Both the position numbers and the translations under genes were made by a program. The notes below the pieces were generated by a model that was not told the DNA's origin, searched no databases, and saw only the letters and a list, made by a program, of their open reading frames with translations. Of a DNA stretch of 64,000 nucleotides, positions 11,136-19,337 are shown in pieces. Numbering within the stretch: position 1 is the first letter of the stretch; each line of letters starts with the position of its first letter. This DNA comes from Faecalibacillus faecis (lineage in GTDB: Bacteria; Bacillota_I; Bacilli_A; Erysipelotrichales; Coprobacillaceae), in assembly GCF_003024675.1 (NCBI RefSeq), contig NZ_PYLP01000006.1, positions 1 through 64,000 of the forward strand, given 5' to 3'.

Positions 11136-11159
11136 AATTAGTAACAAATTAGTAACAAA
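11136..11159 (+). repeat. 24-bp prophage end repeat, left copy
   Basis: A perfect 24-bp repeat of 51905-51928, itself an internal tandem of TTAGTAACAAA-like units (AATTAGTAACAAA then TTAGTAACAAA). It lies 3 bp from the integrase stop codon. Either it is the att core, or more likely arm-type integrase binding sites lying inside the 17-bp core repeats. Confidence 0.75.
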
Positions 11160-11162
11160 AAA

Positions 11163-12296
11163 TTAAGCTTTTATTTTATTAATTTCTACGAATAATTTGT
11201 TAATAACTGTATCAGTATAAGTATCAAAAGTAATATCTTTCATTTTGTGTCCTAGCACTCTTTTTCTACTAAAAACATCAACATTATTCAATTGACAAAG
11301 AGTAGTGAAAGTAACTCTTGTATCATGTATAGTATGTTTCATATTTAAGTTTGTTAAGTATTCTAAAAAGCAAATATTATTGAAGCTTACATAGCTGCGG
11401 TCTATCAGTCTTTTATTTTCACATAATAGTAATTCTATTACATAATCTTTTATGGAATCATGTATTGGAACAATTCTATTTTTACCTGCTTGCGTTTTTG
11501 ATCCTGTATAGAAATACGAAACTTTTCTTTCGATTCCATCATCGTTACAAATTTCATCTATATGTATATCATTTCTATCGATATTGAGTAATTCGTTTGC
11601 ACGTAAACCGCTATAAATATAAATAAGCACAATCTTAGCCATATCAGTGTTTTCTTCTCTTAAACATTGAATTTCATCATATGAGAAAGCATAATGTTTT
11701 TTGCTATCTTCGTCTTTTCCACAACTGATATATTCAGTATAATCATCATCACGATTGATATATTTATGAATAACTGCATATTTGAAAATTTTTGTACAAA
11801 GTACCTTCATGTGTATTTTTGTACCTTGGCCACATTTATCATTGTCAAAGATGAATTGCAAATCTTGTAAAGAAATATTAGTGATCTTTCTATTATATAC
11901 TTGTTCAAAATGTTTGATCCATGACCTATAGCCATAAAGAGCGGATTTAGATAATGAGCTAAGTTCTTCTTTGTCTAAAATGTCAAAGATTTCTTTGAAT
12001 GTTGGAACTTTACTATCATGTCTTTCTTTAACTTTGTTAAATATATCAGGAGATAATTCTTTTGCTTCTTTATCGTTTATTTGTTTATTAACAGTTAAAT
12101 GATAAAGTGATAGGGCATTTAAAGCTTCAAGTTCAGTTTCAAAAGTGCCAATAGGTACTTGTTTCTTCTTACCTGTAACAAGATCATATTCTTCACTTGT
12201 AATTTTGGCGCAGTAGGGCTTTCTACGTTTTCCTGATAGTTTTACTACAGTACCACTATTATTTGGTCTACGCTTATATGTGACTTTTCTAGCCAT
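11163..12296 (-). CDS. int: Tyrosine-type phage integrase
   Basis: Site-specific recombinase of the phage-integrase family, 377 aa from the ATG at 12296; an in-frame TTG at 12317 is possible, but AAAGGACG is well placed as ribosome site for the ATG. An N-terminal arm-binding/SAM-like region (about 40-190) precedes the catalytic domain, where the active residues are seen: Arg in YIYSGLRANELL, His-x-x-Arg in HDTRVTFTTL, His in RVLGHKM and the Tyr in FDTYTDTVI. The gene is at the left prophage end, reading toward attL. Confidence 0.95.
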   Translation of the reverse strand: MARKVTYKRRPNNSGTVVKLSGKRRKPYCAKITSEEYDLVTGKKKQVPIGTFETELEALNALSLYHLTVNKQINDKEAKELSPDIFNKVKERHDSKVPTFKEIFDILDKEELSSLSKSALYGYRSWIKHFEQVYNRKITNISLQDLQFIFDNDKCGQGTKIHMKVLCTKIFKYAVIHKYINRDDDYTEYISCGKDEDSKKHYAFSYDEIQCLREENTDMAKIVLIYIYSGLRANELLNIDRNDIHIDEICNDDGIERKVSYFYTGSKTQAGKNRIVPIHDSIKDYVIELLLCENKRLIDRSYVSFNNICFLEYLTNLNMKHTIHDTRVTFTTLCQLNNVDVFSRKRVLGHKMKDITFDTYTDTVINKLFVEINKIKA

Positions 12297-12384
12297 AATA
12301 AAAACACGTCCTTTCAATTATATTTGCCTTGAACGTGCTCTATATGGTAAAATTGAGTACGTAAAAGGACTTTAGCGAGTTTCT

Positions 12385-12452
12385 TTTTATTTAAGGTATT
12401 GGTAGTACCTTATTTTTACTCTCCTGTTGGTAGCAGGGGAGTTTTTTATTTT
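12385..12452 (+). terminator. Two overlapping hairpins upstream of integrase
   Basis: AAGGTA-TTGGTAG-TACCTT (12394-12412) and ACTCTCCTG...CAGGGGAGT (12418-12442), the second followed by a T-run on the plus strand. They lie between two minus-strand genes, so a plus-strand terminator is unexpected; it may protect int from antisense transcription or end a small plus-strand RNA. Bases 12318-12461 hold no gene. Confidence 0.5.
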
Positions 12453-12461
12453 TCTAATGAT

Positions 12462-13253
12462 TTATTCATCATCTTCAATAATCTTATTTTCAATTGGTAA
12501 TGAATTTATAAATACTTCGATATTATTAGAATTTTCAACATTTTTAACTAGTAAATTAACGTGGAGTGTATTATCATAATGAATTTCTTCAAACATGTCG
12601 TATGATTCTAATCTAAAATCTAAAGAGAGTTCACCGCCTATTTGTTCGTATACATTATAATAAACATATAAATTGATTGTAATTGATTTCTTCCTTCCTA
12701 TAACAGAAGACCAATTTTCATCAAATTGATGAATTGTTTTACCGGAAATTTCTTTGAATTTGACACCGTTAGCATCATCATAAAAGGGACGAGTTGCTAA
12801 TTTTATGTAACACTCTCCATTACCTAAATTATCAATTACAATAGGAAAACGTTTTATATTTGATGAATCTTTATTGCTGTTTCCTATTTTAAATTTATAT
12901 AATCCATCACACTTTTCTTTATCAAAATCTATTTTGTGTACTATTGGAAAATTATATTCATTTTTTTCATCTAATGATACTGTTAAAAAAGGCATATACT
13001 GAATTGCTAAATCTTTTCTCCTTTGTTCTTCTTGTTTTTTAATGGTCCACCAAACACCAAATAAAGTAGTACCACCACCTATGATAGAGCCAAAGAATCC
13101 AATCCATGTTTCTTGATTATCAGGAGTAATAAAGCCAATTGGAGAAGGCGTTGTGACCAATAGATTAATGAAAGGCGGAACAAATGCAAAGAAACAAATA
13201 GCTGCTATAATCATTAGATAATTATGTTTTATAAAATCTTTTATCTTTTTCAT
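12462..13253 (-). CDS. Two-TM protein with large soluble domain, lysogeny block
   Basis: 263 aa. Two hydrophobic helices near the N-terminus (about 10-32 and 47-69; the second reads TWIGFFGSIIGGGTTLFGVWW), a basic KKQEEQRRKDLAIQY stretch, then ~190 residues of predicted beta-rich soluble domain facing the cytoplasm by the positive-inside rule. No family with known function is recognised. It is 18 bp downstream of the Mrr-type nuclease gene, with AAAGGAGC as ribosome site, so they form a pair. Genes between int and repressor in lysogens are often superinfection-exclusion or defence genes; that role is inferred from position. Confidence 0.6.
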   Translation of the reverse strand: MKKIKDFIKHNYLMIIAAICFFAFVPPFINLLVTTPSPIGFITPDNQETWIGFFGSIIGGGTTLFGVWWTIKKQEEQRRKDLAIQYMPFLTVSLDEKNEYNFPIVHKIDFDKEKCDGLYKFKIGNSNKDSSNIKRFPIVIDNLGNGECYIKLATRPFYDDANGVKFKEISGKTIHQFDENWSSVIGRKKSITINLYVYYNVYEQIGGELSLDFRLESYDMFEEIHYDNTLHVNLLVKNVENSNNIEVFINSLPIENKIIEDDE

Positions 13254-13271
13254 TGAAAGCTCCTTTGCTGG

Positions 13272-14195
13272 TTAATTATTTAAATTATCAGAATATAAAT
13301 TTAATCGTTTAATAAATTTGGTTACATATTCTTTTAAAATAGGAAATGTATTTTTTATAGACGTTAATTCAAGAGATAATTTTTTAAATTCTTCTATTTC
13401 TTGTATGTCGTTGTTTATATAAAGAGTTTTTGTTTCGAATTCATTAACATAATCTTTTATATAGCTTTTTATTAAAAATAATACTTGATCGGGTGAAGTT
13501 GACAAACCAATCTCTCCATTAGTTGCTTTGTCAAACTTTTCAAGTTGTTTGCAAAGTTCATAAATTTTCATTTGGCATTCAACTGTTTTATATAATGATT
13601 TTTCATTACTGATTAGATTATTATAATAATCGATTTTGTTTAAAATATCTTTGGCATCTGCCACTGTCAATTGCTCATTTGATATGTTTTTTTTATTTAT
13701 ATTATAGGAAGACGTTCTTGTTCTTCTCTTTTTACACATTTTTTTTAAAGTATTTCTATCCCAAAGCTCAACGCCTATGGACTCGGCAAGTTCAATAGCT
13801 TGCTTAGTGAAATAAGAATTTGTAAAAACTACAGGCACATCACATGAATAATGTCTGCAACCAGAAAAAGCTTCTTGTATAGCAGATACACCAACATTAC
13901 CAGAATAATTTTTACATTGAATAGCATATTTTTTATGTCTGTTTTTTGCTAGAATATCTACTCCAAAATCACCACTACCTTTAGTAACTTTTACATCATA
14001 AAAGCCATTGTTTGTTAAAATATTTTTACTAGCTTGTTCAAATTGCAAACCAGACATATTATCTAATTGTTCAAGATAGTAGTTTTTAGGAAACAGTTCT
14101 TTGAATATATCTATTAAAAATTTAAGAAATTTAAATGAATACTTTAAGGGATAAAACATCATTTTTAAAGGTAAAGTCAAAATAAAATAAATCAT
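13272..14195 (-). CDS. Membrane-tethered Mrr-type restriction endonuclease
   Basis: 307 aa. A hydrophobic N-terminal region (about 1-30) is followed by an Mrr_cat nuclease domain (about 45-155) starting NMSGLQFEQASKNILTNNGF, with the PD-(D/E)xK signature GSGDFGVDILAK then YAIQCKNYSG, and the helical VSAIQEAFSGCRHY and VVFTNSYFTKQAIELAES segments. The rest is a helical C-terminal region of unknown role. Relatives cut modified or foreign DNA (type IV restriction). Expressed in the lysogenic operon, it may act against superinfecting phage. Confidence 0.8.
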   Translation of the reverse strand: MIYFILTLPLKMMFYPLKYSFKFLKFLIDIFKELFPKNYYLEQLDNMSGLQFEQASKNILTNNGFYDVKVTKGSGDFGVDILAKNRHKKYAIQCKNYSGNVGVSAIQEAFSGCRHYSCDVPVVFTNSYFTKQAIELAESIGVELWDRNTLKKMCKKRRTRTSSYNINKKNISNEQLTVADAKDILNKIDYYNNLISNEKSLYKTVECQMKIYELCKQLEKFDKATNGEIGLSTSPDQVLFLIKSYIKDYVNEFETKTLYINNDIQEIEEFKKLSLELTSIKNTFPILKEYVTKFIKRLNLYSDNLNN

Positions 14196-14284
14196 AGTAT
14201 TATTTTATTTGATTTCCTATTTTTTAAAAAAGATAATATATTTAAATTGCTTCTAAATGACATTTTTATTCCCTCCTTTGATAG

Positions 14285-15118
14285 TTATTTTTTATAATCT
14301 TTCAATTCCTTTTGAACATCAAGAATATATTTACTTCTAATTAAATGAATAATCATTTTAAAAAGCCTATCATACCACTTGATATAGTCAGCATTAGAAT
14401 CAAATTTAATATTTCCATCATTATTATGCCTTATGTAGAATTTGTTTAGCATGTAGAATATATCGTCAGTTAATGATTTATTAATAGAGTTAAATTCTTT
14501 TCTTTTCGGTTCTAAATAATCACCTAATTTTTTCAAAATAATTCTTTTTTCATTTATATCATTTTCAATTCTAAAATCATTGTATTCTAGCAATGCTAAT
14601 CTTAAATCATTTTCATTTTCGATAATTGATAATATGCTATCAGTATCAGCATCATGTTTTATGAATGTGTAGTGATCGTTGATTTTTTCTATAGAATAAT
14701 TTGAAAAATCCATTATAATCTTGATGTTTGTGGTAATTAAATTAAATTCATCTTCATTGTCAATGAATAGATTATAAAGATCTGCATTGAAATCTATATC
14801 ATAAATATCGTCATCACAGTAGGATGATATCCACATTATAAAATCAAAAATAAATTGTAAATAATAAAAATATTCTGTATTGTTCATTTCTTCGACTTTT
14901 GTATGTAACTCTAATAAATCAAAGAAATCAGAAGCGTTTGTTGCAGTATATCTATGAGGCCATAATTTAAAGCAACTATTAACCATACGCCAAAATGTAC
15001 TGTTATTAGAGTATCCATCAAGACTTCTAAATTGTGGTTTATTTAGATATTTTTCCATTCGTAAACATTCTTTTTTTATATCTGTTCTTTTTTCTAATTC
15101 AAAAATACTTTTTACCAA
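14285..15118 (-). CDS. Hypothetical protein, 277 aa, downstream of phage repressor
   Basis: Not recognised. Mostly helical, acidic, no signal peptide or clear transmembrane segment. A KFYIRHNND motif near residue 230 recalls the Arg-His motifs of HEPN and abortive-infection proteins, but the match is too short to claim. It starts 3 bp after the repressor stop, so it is co-expressed with the repressor in the lysogen, a position typical for prophage immunity or defence genes. Confidence 0.5.
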   Translation of the reverse strand: MVKSIFELEKRTDIKKECLRMEKYLNKPQFRSLDGYSNNSTFWRMVNSCFKLWPHRYTATNASDFFDLLELHTKVEEMNNTEYFYYLQFIFDFIMWISSYCDDDIYDIDFNADLYNLFIDNEDEFNLITTNIKIIMDFSNYSIEKINDHYTFIKHDADTDSILSIIENENDLRLALLEYNDFRIENDINEKRIILKKLGDYLEPKRKEFNSINKSLTDDIFYMLNKFYIRHNNDGNIKFDSNADYIKWYDRLFKMIIHLIRSKYILDVQKELKDYKK

Positions 15119-15121
15119 TGT

Positions 15122-15760
15122 TTAATCCTCCCAATCAAAATCTTTTATAACTTTCTTTAATCTACCTAAACATCTAAAGTTATCTTTTAATGGATCAATG
15201 ATAATTGGTTCAAATTCAATATTCATTGGTTGTAACATTACTATTCCATTAAGTTCTTTGTATTTTTTGCATGTAGCAACATTATCTTCATCACAAAAAC
15301 ATCCAATAACTCCATCATCAACTTTATCTGTTCTTTCAAAAATAAGAAGATCTCCATCATTTATACCAGCATCCTTCATGCTTTCACCTTTAGCATATTG
15401 TGCAAAATATTCAGCACGGGGATTCAATCCTTTGCTGGGTACTGGAATCATATCAATTATATTTTCATCAACAAATCCACCGTTGCCACAACAAATAGAA
15501 TCGTATAGTGGTACACTAGTGTATTCAATATTAACTGTTTTATATATAGCATCATCTTGATTACCCTTTATTAAATAATCTGTAGAAACACCAAAATAAT
15601 CAGCAAGTTGTTGAACGATTCCCATTTTTGGTTCAGTTCTATTTATTTCCCAAGATGAAACAGTTTTATCACTTACACCAACGATTTCTCCAAGTTGTTT
15701 TTGGTCCATTCCTTTTTTTTCACGTAATTGTTTAACTATCGTACCAAATTGTGTTTTCAT
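15122..15760 (-). CDS. Phage CI-like repressor with S24 autocleavage domain
   Basis: 212 aa. An HTH_3 domain (about 5-65; MDQKQLGEIVGVSDKTVSSWE) plus a LexA/CI-type S24 peptidase domain. Autocleavage elements are present: Cys91-Gly92 scissile bond (SICCGNGGF), Ser127 (KGESMKDAGI) and Lys165 (VATCKK). This predicts a repressor inactivated by RecA after DNA damage, so the prophage should be SOS-inducible. It is divergent from the Cro-like gene across an operator region with matching dyads. Confidence 0.93.
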   Translation of the reverse strand: MKTQFGTIVKQLREKKGMDQKQLGEIVGVSDKTVSSWEINRTEPKMGIVQQLADYFGVSTDYLIKGNQDDAIYKTVNIEYTSVPLYDSICCGNGGFVDENIIDMIPVPSKGLNPRAEYFAQYAKGESMKDAGINDGDLLIFERTDKVDDGVIGCFCDEDNVATCKKYKELNGIVMLQPMNIEFEPIIIDPLKDNFRCLGRLKKVIKDFDWED

Positions 15761-15789
15761 TTATGACACCTCTTTTCGCTACTATTATA

Positions 15790-15880
15790 ATGCAAAATGT
15801 AGAATAAATAAAGCAAATCACAAAAAATATTCTACAAATTGCATATTTTTATTGACAATCTACAAAATGTAGGATAGAAT
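15790..15880. promoter_or_regulatory. Repressor/Cro operator-promoter region (three operators)
   Basis: Three related 16-18 bp dyads with core CTACAAAATGTAG: 15790-15805, 15829-15844 and 15858-15875. The rightward promoter is consensus: TTGACA (15852-15857), 17-bp spacer, TAGAAT (15875-15880), with operator 3 filling the spacer. The leftward repressor promoter has TATAAT beside operator 1 and a weak -35, as expected for a PRM-like promoter. Confidence 0.85.
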
Positions 15881-15906
15881 GAAATGCGTAAAGAGGAGGT
15901 GACAGT

Positions 15907-16125
15907 ATGAGTACACGAATGAAACTTGATGAAATCAGAAGAGCTAGAGGTTATTCTCAAGAATATATGGCCAACAAATTAGGGTGTCATAGAAATACGT
16001 ATGCAAAAATGGAAGAAAAGCCTCAAAATATCACAATGGAAGAAGCTGATAAATTAGCAACAATTTTAAATGTATCTGTAAATGATATTATTTTTTTAGA
16101 ATCTAATCTACAAAACGTAGAATAA
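15907..16125 (+). CDS. Cro-like HTH regulator
   Basis: 72 aa, one HTH_3 domain (LDEIRRARGYSQEYMANKLGCHRNTYAKMEEKP). First gene of the rightward early operon, divergent from the S24 repressor, with a good GAGGAGGTGACAGT ribosome site. Expected to bind the same operators and promote lytic growth. A fourth operator-like dyad overlaps its last codons. Confidence 0.85.
   Translation: MSTRMKLDEIRRARGYSQEYMANKLGCHRNTYAKMEEKPQNITMEEADKLATILNVSVNDIIFLESNLQNVE
16106..16123 (+). promoter_or_regulatory. Fourth operator copy inside the 3' end of the Cro-like gene
   Basis: ATCTACAAAACGTAGAAT matches the operator consensus of the intergenic region except at one or two central bases. It covers the last codons and approaches the stop of the Cro-like gene. 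It could act as an auxiliary looping operator or roadblock. Confidence 0.6.
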
Positions 16126-16136
16126 TTTAAAACAAA

Positions 16137-16297
16137 ATTACTGATCATCCAGGAATCAATCTCTAATAAAGCCTATTTTATTAGATTCCTAAAATTAATT
16201 GATCATAGAAACACTAACTTAAAACAAATTTCTTTTTTAATACAATACGTGAAACTTTCATTTTGTAATAGAGGTTGGTTCCTTGATGGTCAGTAGT
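16137..16297 (+). ncRNA. Structured early leader with 29-bp closing stem
   Basis: No coding frame between the Cro-like gene and 16315. Bases 16137-16165 can pair with 16269-16297 in RNA over 29 positions with one C-U mismatch and four G-U pairs. Within it, 16163-16184 makes an 8-bp hairpin (CTAATAAA/TTTATTAG), extended by AGGAATC (16151-16157) with GATTCCT (16184-16190). AGGAATC belongs to both structures, so they exclude each other. The long stem ends next to the ribosome site (AAAGGAG) of the next gene. A regulatory RNA switch is inferred, not shown. Confidence 0.5.
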
Positions 16298-16314
16298 AGA
16301 AAGGAGAAAAAGAA

Positions 16315-16599
16315 ATGGAACAAAAAGACCAAATGGCTATTATCAAATTCAAAATTAAAAATGAAAGAAAGCATTTAAAAGAACTTATTGAGCTTAAGGA
16401 AAAAGCTAGAAAGGAATTTGAAGAATGTCTAGCAGAAAACTATTCTTCAAAATTAACTGTATATAAATCAGCAATCTTAAATGTTTCAAGACAATATTTA
16501 AGATTAAGCACAATTATAGAAGTTGCCTGTGCATTAGATTTAATTTCAAGTATTGAGTTTGCAAAGTTATCAAGCGAAATAAGTGGATTGGTTTTCTAA
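16315..16599 (+). CDS. Small helical phage protein, 94 aa
   Basis: Not recognised. Lys/Glu-rich helical N-terminal half (about 8-45) of coiled-coil character, then a hydrophobic C-terminal half (RLSTIIEVACALDLISSIEFAKL). Preceded by AGAAAGGAGAAAAAG and by the structured leader. Lies between cro and other early DNA-binding genes, so probably an early regulator or modulator. Confidence 0.6.
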   Translation: MEQKDQMAIIKFKIKNERKHLKELIELKEKARKEFEECLAENYSSKLTVYKSAILNVSRQYLRLSTIIEVACALDLISSIEFAKLSSEISGLVF

Positions 16600-16616
16600 G
16601 AAAGGAGGGGAATAGC

Positions 16617-16841
16617 ATGGCGTACCAACTACAACTAGTACTATTGGATAGTAAGAAACTTTCATTGGAGATAGCAAAAAGTAACTGCTCAGTTGCAGCT
16701 TTTTCAAAGAAATGTGGAGTACACCGTCAAACTATTGCTGAAATCATCAATAGAGGGGTTAGCTGCAGATTCTTAACAGCTTATAAAATTGCAAAAGGTT
16801 TAAATTTAGAAGTTGAAGATCTTTTATTAAAGGAGGGATAA
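16617..16841 (+). CDS. Small HTH protein, 74 aa
   Basis: A single Cro/CI-like HTH (LEIAKSNCSVAAFSKKCGVHRQTIAEIINRG, then KIAKGLNLEVEDLL). Strong AAGGAGGGG ribosome site. Probably an early transcription regulator of the phage; its operator is unknown. Confidence 0.75.
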   Translation: MAYQLQLVLLDSKKLSLEIAKSNCSVAAFSKKCGVHRQTIAEIINRGVSCRFLTAYKIAKGLNLEVEDLLLKEG

Positions 16842-16844
16842 TCC

Positions 16845-17120
16845 ATGGATGAAAACAACATTTCAGTTGAAGAAGTTATGAAGATTACTCATAAGAGTAG
16901 AGAATTCATCATCAATGCAATTCAACAAGGATGCTTTCCAGGAAGTGTTGCAATAGCTAACAAAAGAAGAAACGTACACATTCCAAGAAAAGCATTTGAG
17001 GACTACATGAATAAGTTCAGCAGAAGTCCTAGTGAGCAATTGATCATTGCATTGCTTAATTCTTTAAATGAAAAAAGTGCCCTTGAAAAAAGGACACACA
17101 ACATAGCACATAAATTATAA
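16845..17120 (+). CDS. Excisionase-like/MerR-fold DNA-binding protein, 91 aa
   Basis: The N-terminal half (ISVEEVMKITHKSREFIINAIQQGCFPGSVAIANKRR) has the spacing of phage excisionase and helix-turn-helix 17-type winged helices, where a first helix reads out DNA and the arginine-rich wing follows (IPRKAFEDYM). Three bp after the previous gene, so in the same operon. Xis function is plausible because no other excisionase is seen; confidence moderate. Confidence 0.6.
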   Translation: MDENNISVEEVMKITHKSREFIINAIQQGCFPGSVAIANKRRNVHIPRKAFEDYMNKFSRSPSEQLIIALLNSLNEKSALEKRTHNIAHKL

Positions 17121-17144
17121 ACAAATTCGGGAGGAATTGCAAAT

Positions 17145-17678
17145 ATGAGATTGACTAAAAAAGCTCAGGTCACATTGTTTGGACTTTGTGTCTTCGGTTT
17201 GGTTCTTAGTGGTACTGGTTATGCTCAAGCAAAATCAACACAAGCAGCTTATGAAGAACAAAGCAAACAAATAGAATTATACAAGCAAGAGTTGAAAGAA
17301 ACTCAAAACCAACTCAATGAATATGTTCAGTACAAAGCCATGTACGAATGTATCCAGGTAGAAAGAAATCAACTACAAGAACAAGTTGATGAACTTTCTA
17401 AATGAAAAGCACTTGGCCAGTTTACCATAACGTACTATTGGCCAGGAGAAGACATCTACGGAAGTTTAACTTCTACAGGTGCAATTGCACAAGAAGGTAA
17501 AACCATTGCGGTAGATCCTTCAATCATTCCTTATGGTTCTACAGTTTTGATAGATGGAAAAGAATATTTAGCTCAAGACTGCGGAGGAGCTATCAAAGGA
17601 AACAAAATTGATATCTTTAGTGAATATCCAAAACAAGAAAGATATCAGGTGGAAATATACATCAAAAGGGGAAAATGA
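17145..17678 (+). pseudogene. 3D-domain (Asp-Asp-Asp) protein gene with internal TGA
   Basis: Codons 1-86: basic start, one hydrophobic segment (about 8-25; signal or anchor), then a Gln/Glu coiled coil. TGA at 17403-17405 (codon 87) interrupts; the same frame then encodes a full 3D domain (LGQFTITYYWPG, TGAIAQEGKTIAVDP, YGSTVLIDGKEYLAQDCGGAIKGNKIDIF) to a second TGA at 17676-17678. The 3D domain has the three conserved Asp and is found in cell-wall lytic or Rpf-like proteins. As it stands only an 86-aa membrane coiled-coil peptide is made, unless the stop is read through. The domain itself is undegraded, implying a recent change or sequencing error. Confidence 0.8.
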
Positions 17679-18049
17679 AAATGGATAAGTTATTAGAAAA
17701 AATTATTCAAGCTGCTAAAGATGCGGGTGCAAAAGATATAGATATTACCAAAATCTGTTTAGATGATTTGATAAAGAAAATTGATGAAATAGATAAATTA
17801 CCAGCAGTTAATTTAGAATCAAGAATTTATTTTGAAAATGATAATTTGGTTGTTGATGGCATTGTAGCAGCAAATAAATTCGGGTTTGGATTTTTAAAGG
17901 ATTCATTTGGTATTTCAAAAAAAGAAGTAATGGATATATATAATCCAGCGGTTCTTGAATTTACAAAATGTACACATCAATTGCAAGAGTTAATTAAAAG
18001 CAAGATTCACGAAATGGAAGGGGAAAGTAAAGATGTCGGTGAAGATTAA
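17675..18049 (+). CDS. Hypothetical early phage protein, 124 aa
   Basis: Not recognised. Acidic, alpha/beta, without transmembrane segments. ATG 17675 overlaps the preceding stop; ATG 17681 is equally possible and better spaced from AAAAGGGGA. It ends inside the next gene, which begins 17 bp before its stop, so it is coupled to the SMC-like ATPase and probably belongs to the replication-recombination module. Confidence 0.65.
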   Translation: MKMDKLLEKIIQAAKDAGAKDIDITKICLDDLIKKIDEIDKLPAVNLESRIYFENDNLVVDGIVAANKFGFGFLKDSFGISKKEVMDIYNPAVLEFTKCTHQLQELIKSKIHEMEGESKDVGED

Positions 18050-19337
18050 TGCATTAGAGTTAGAAAACGTTAAACGAATCAAAGCAGTTAAGATTGATCC
18101 AAAACAAAATGGATTGACTATTGTTGGTGGTGATAACAATCAAGGTAAGACTTCGGTACTTGATAGTATCGCATGGGCTTTAGGTGGAGACAAAAATAAG
18201 CCTAGCAACGCTGCAAGAGAAGGCTCAACTATTCCACCAGTATTAAAAGTTACATTAAGCAATGGAATTATCGTTGAAAGAAAGGGAAAGAATAGTTCTT
18301 TAAAAGTTACTGATCCTAGCGGTAAGAAAGCAGGACAAAACTTGTTGAATTCTTTTATTGAACAGCTTGCGTTGGATTTACCAAAATTCATGAACAAGAC
18401 AAACAAGGAAAAGGCGGAAGTCCTTTTAAATATTATTGGAGTTGGAGAACAATTAGCTGTTTATCAAAAACAAGAAAATGAACTTTATCAGGAAAGATTG
18501 ACAGTAGGTCGCATTGCTGATCAAAAAGCTAAGTTTGCTAAGGAACAACCGTTCTTTGAAGATGCACCTAAGGATTTGGTAAGTCCTCAAGATTTAATCA
18601 ATCAGCAACAGGCTATTCTTGCTCAAAATGGTGAGAACCAAAGAAAAAGAGAAAAGGTCACTCAATATGAGTATCAGGTCAAAACCTTAACGGATGAAGT
18701 AGCACGCTATGAACAAATGCTAAATCAAAAGAAAGAAGAATTGAACAAGGCTACATATGATTTAAGCGTGGCCAAAACAGATGCTTTAGATTTATTGGAT
18801 CAATCAACTGATGAACTAGAAAAGAACCTAGCTGAAATTGAAGAAACAAACCGCAAGGTTAGAGCAAATCTTGATAAGGAAAAAGCTGAAGAAGAAGCAA
18901 AAGGCTATAAGTCACAATATGACAACCTTACAAATCAAATTGAAGATGTACGTAAACAAAAATATGACTTATTGAACAATGCGGATTTACCATTGCCTGA
19001 ATTAAGTATTGAAGATAATGAATTGACTTACAAAGGAAAGAAATGGGACAGCATGAGCGGAAGTGACCAATTAAGAGTTTCTACTGCTATCGTTCGTAAA
19101 TTAAATCCTGATTGCGGTTTTGTCTTATTAGACAAGCTAGAACAAATGGATCTAAGAACTCTAACAGAGTTCAATACATGGCTTGAACAAGAAGGACTGC
19201 AAGCTATTGCAACAAGAGTATCTACTGGTGATGAATGTTCAGTAATCATTGAAGATGGCTATGTAAAAGAAAATGTCTCTTCTCAATCCGCTCAACCAGT
19301 AAATACTCAACCAACATGGAAAGCAGGTGAATTCTAA
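18033..19337 (+). CDS. SMC/RecF-like AAA ATPase of phage recombination module
   Basis: 434 aa. Walker A GGDNNQGKTS (32-41), central coiled-coil region (about 185-310), ABC signature-like SMSGSDQLRVS and Walker B-like FVLLDKLEQ near the C-terminus; the usual catalytic Glu after the Asp is Lys here, which may weaken hydrolysis. Relatives in Firmicutes phages sit just before a Sak4/RecA-like ATPase and DUF669 protein, as here, and are thought to aid recombination-dependent replication. Stop overlaps the next start (TAATG). Confidence 0.85.
   Translation: MSVKINALELENVKRIKAVKIDPKQNGLTIVGGDNNQGKTSVLDSIAWALGGDKNKPSNAAREGSTIPPVLKVTLSNGIIVERKGKNSSLKVTDPSGKKAGQNLLNSFIEQLALDLPKFMNKTNKEKAEVLLNIIGVGEQLAVYQKQENELYQERLTVGRIADQKAKFAKEQPFFEDAPKDLVSPQDLINQQQAILAQNGENQRKREKVTQYEYQVKTLTDEVARYEQMLNQKKEELNKATYDLSVAKTDALDLLDQSTDELEKNLAEIEETNRKVRANLDKEKAEEEAKGYKSQYDNLTNQIEDVRKQKYDLLNNADLPLPELSIEDNELTYKGKKWDSMSGSDQLRVSTAIVRKLNPDCGFVLLDKLEQMDLRTLTEFNTWLEQEGLQAIATRVSTGDECSVIIEDGYVKENVSSQSAQPVNTQPTWKAGEF

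Noticed and set aside
11054-11160. tRNA gene as integration target
   Set aside because: No tRNA-like cloverleaf or T-loop sequence at either prophage end; the site is a plain intergenic region.
16137-16297. Retron or MITE identity for the long inverted repeat
   Set aside because: No reverse transcriptase nearby and no target-site duplication seen at the ends; the G-U pattern favours RNA structure.
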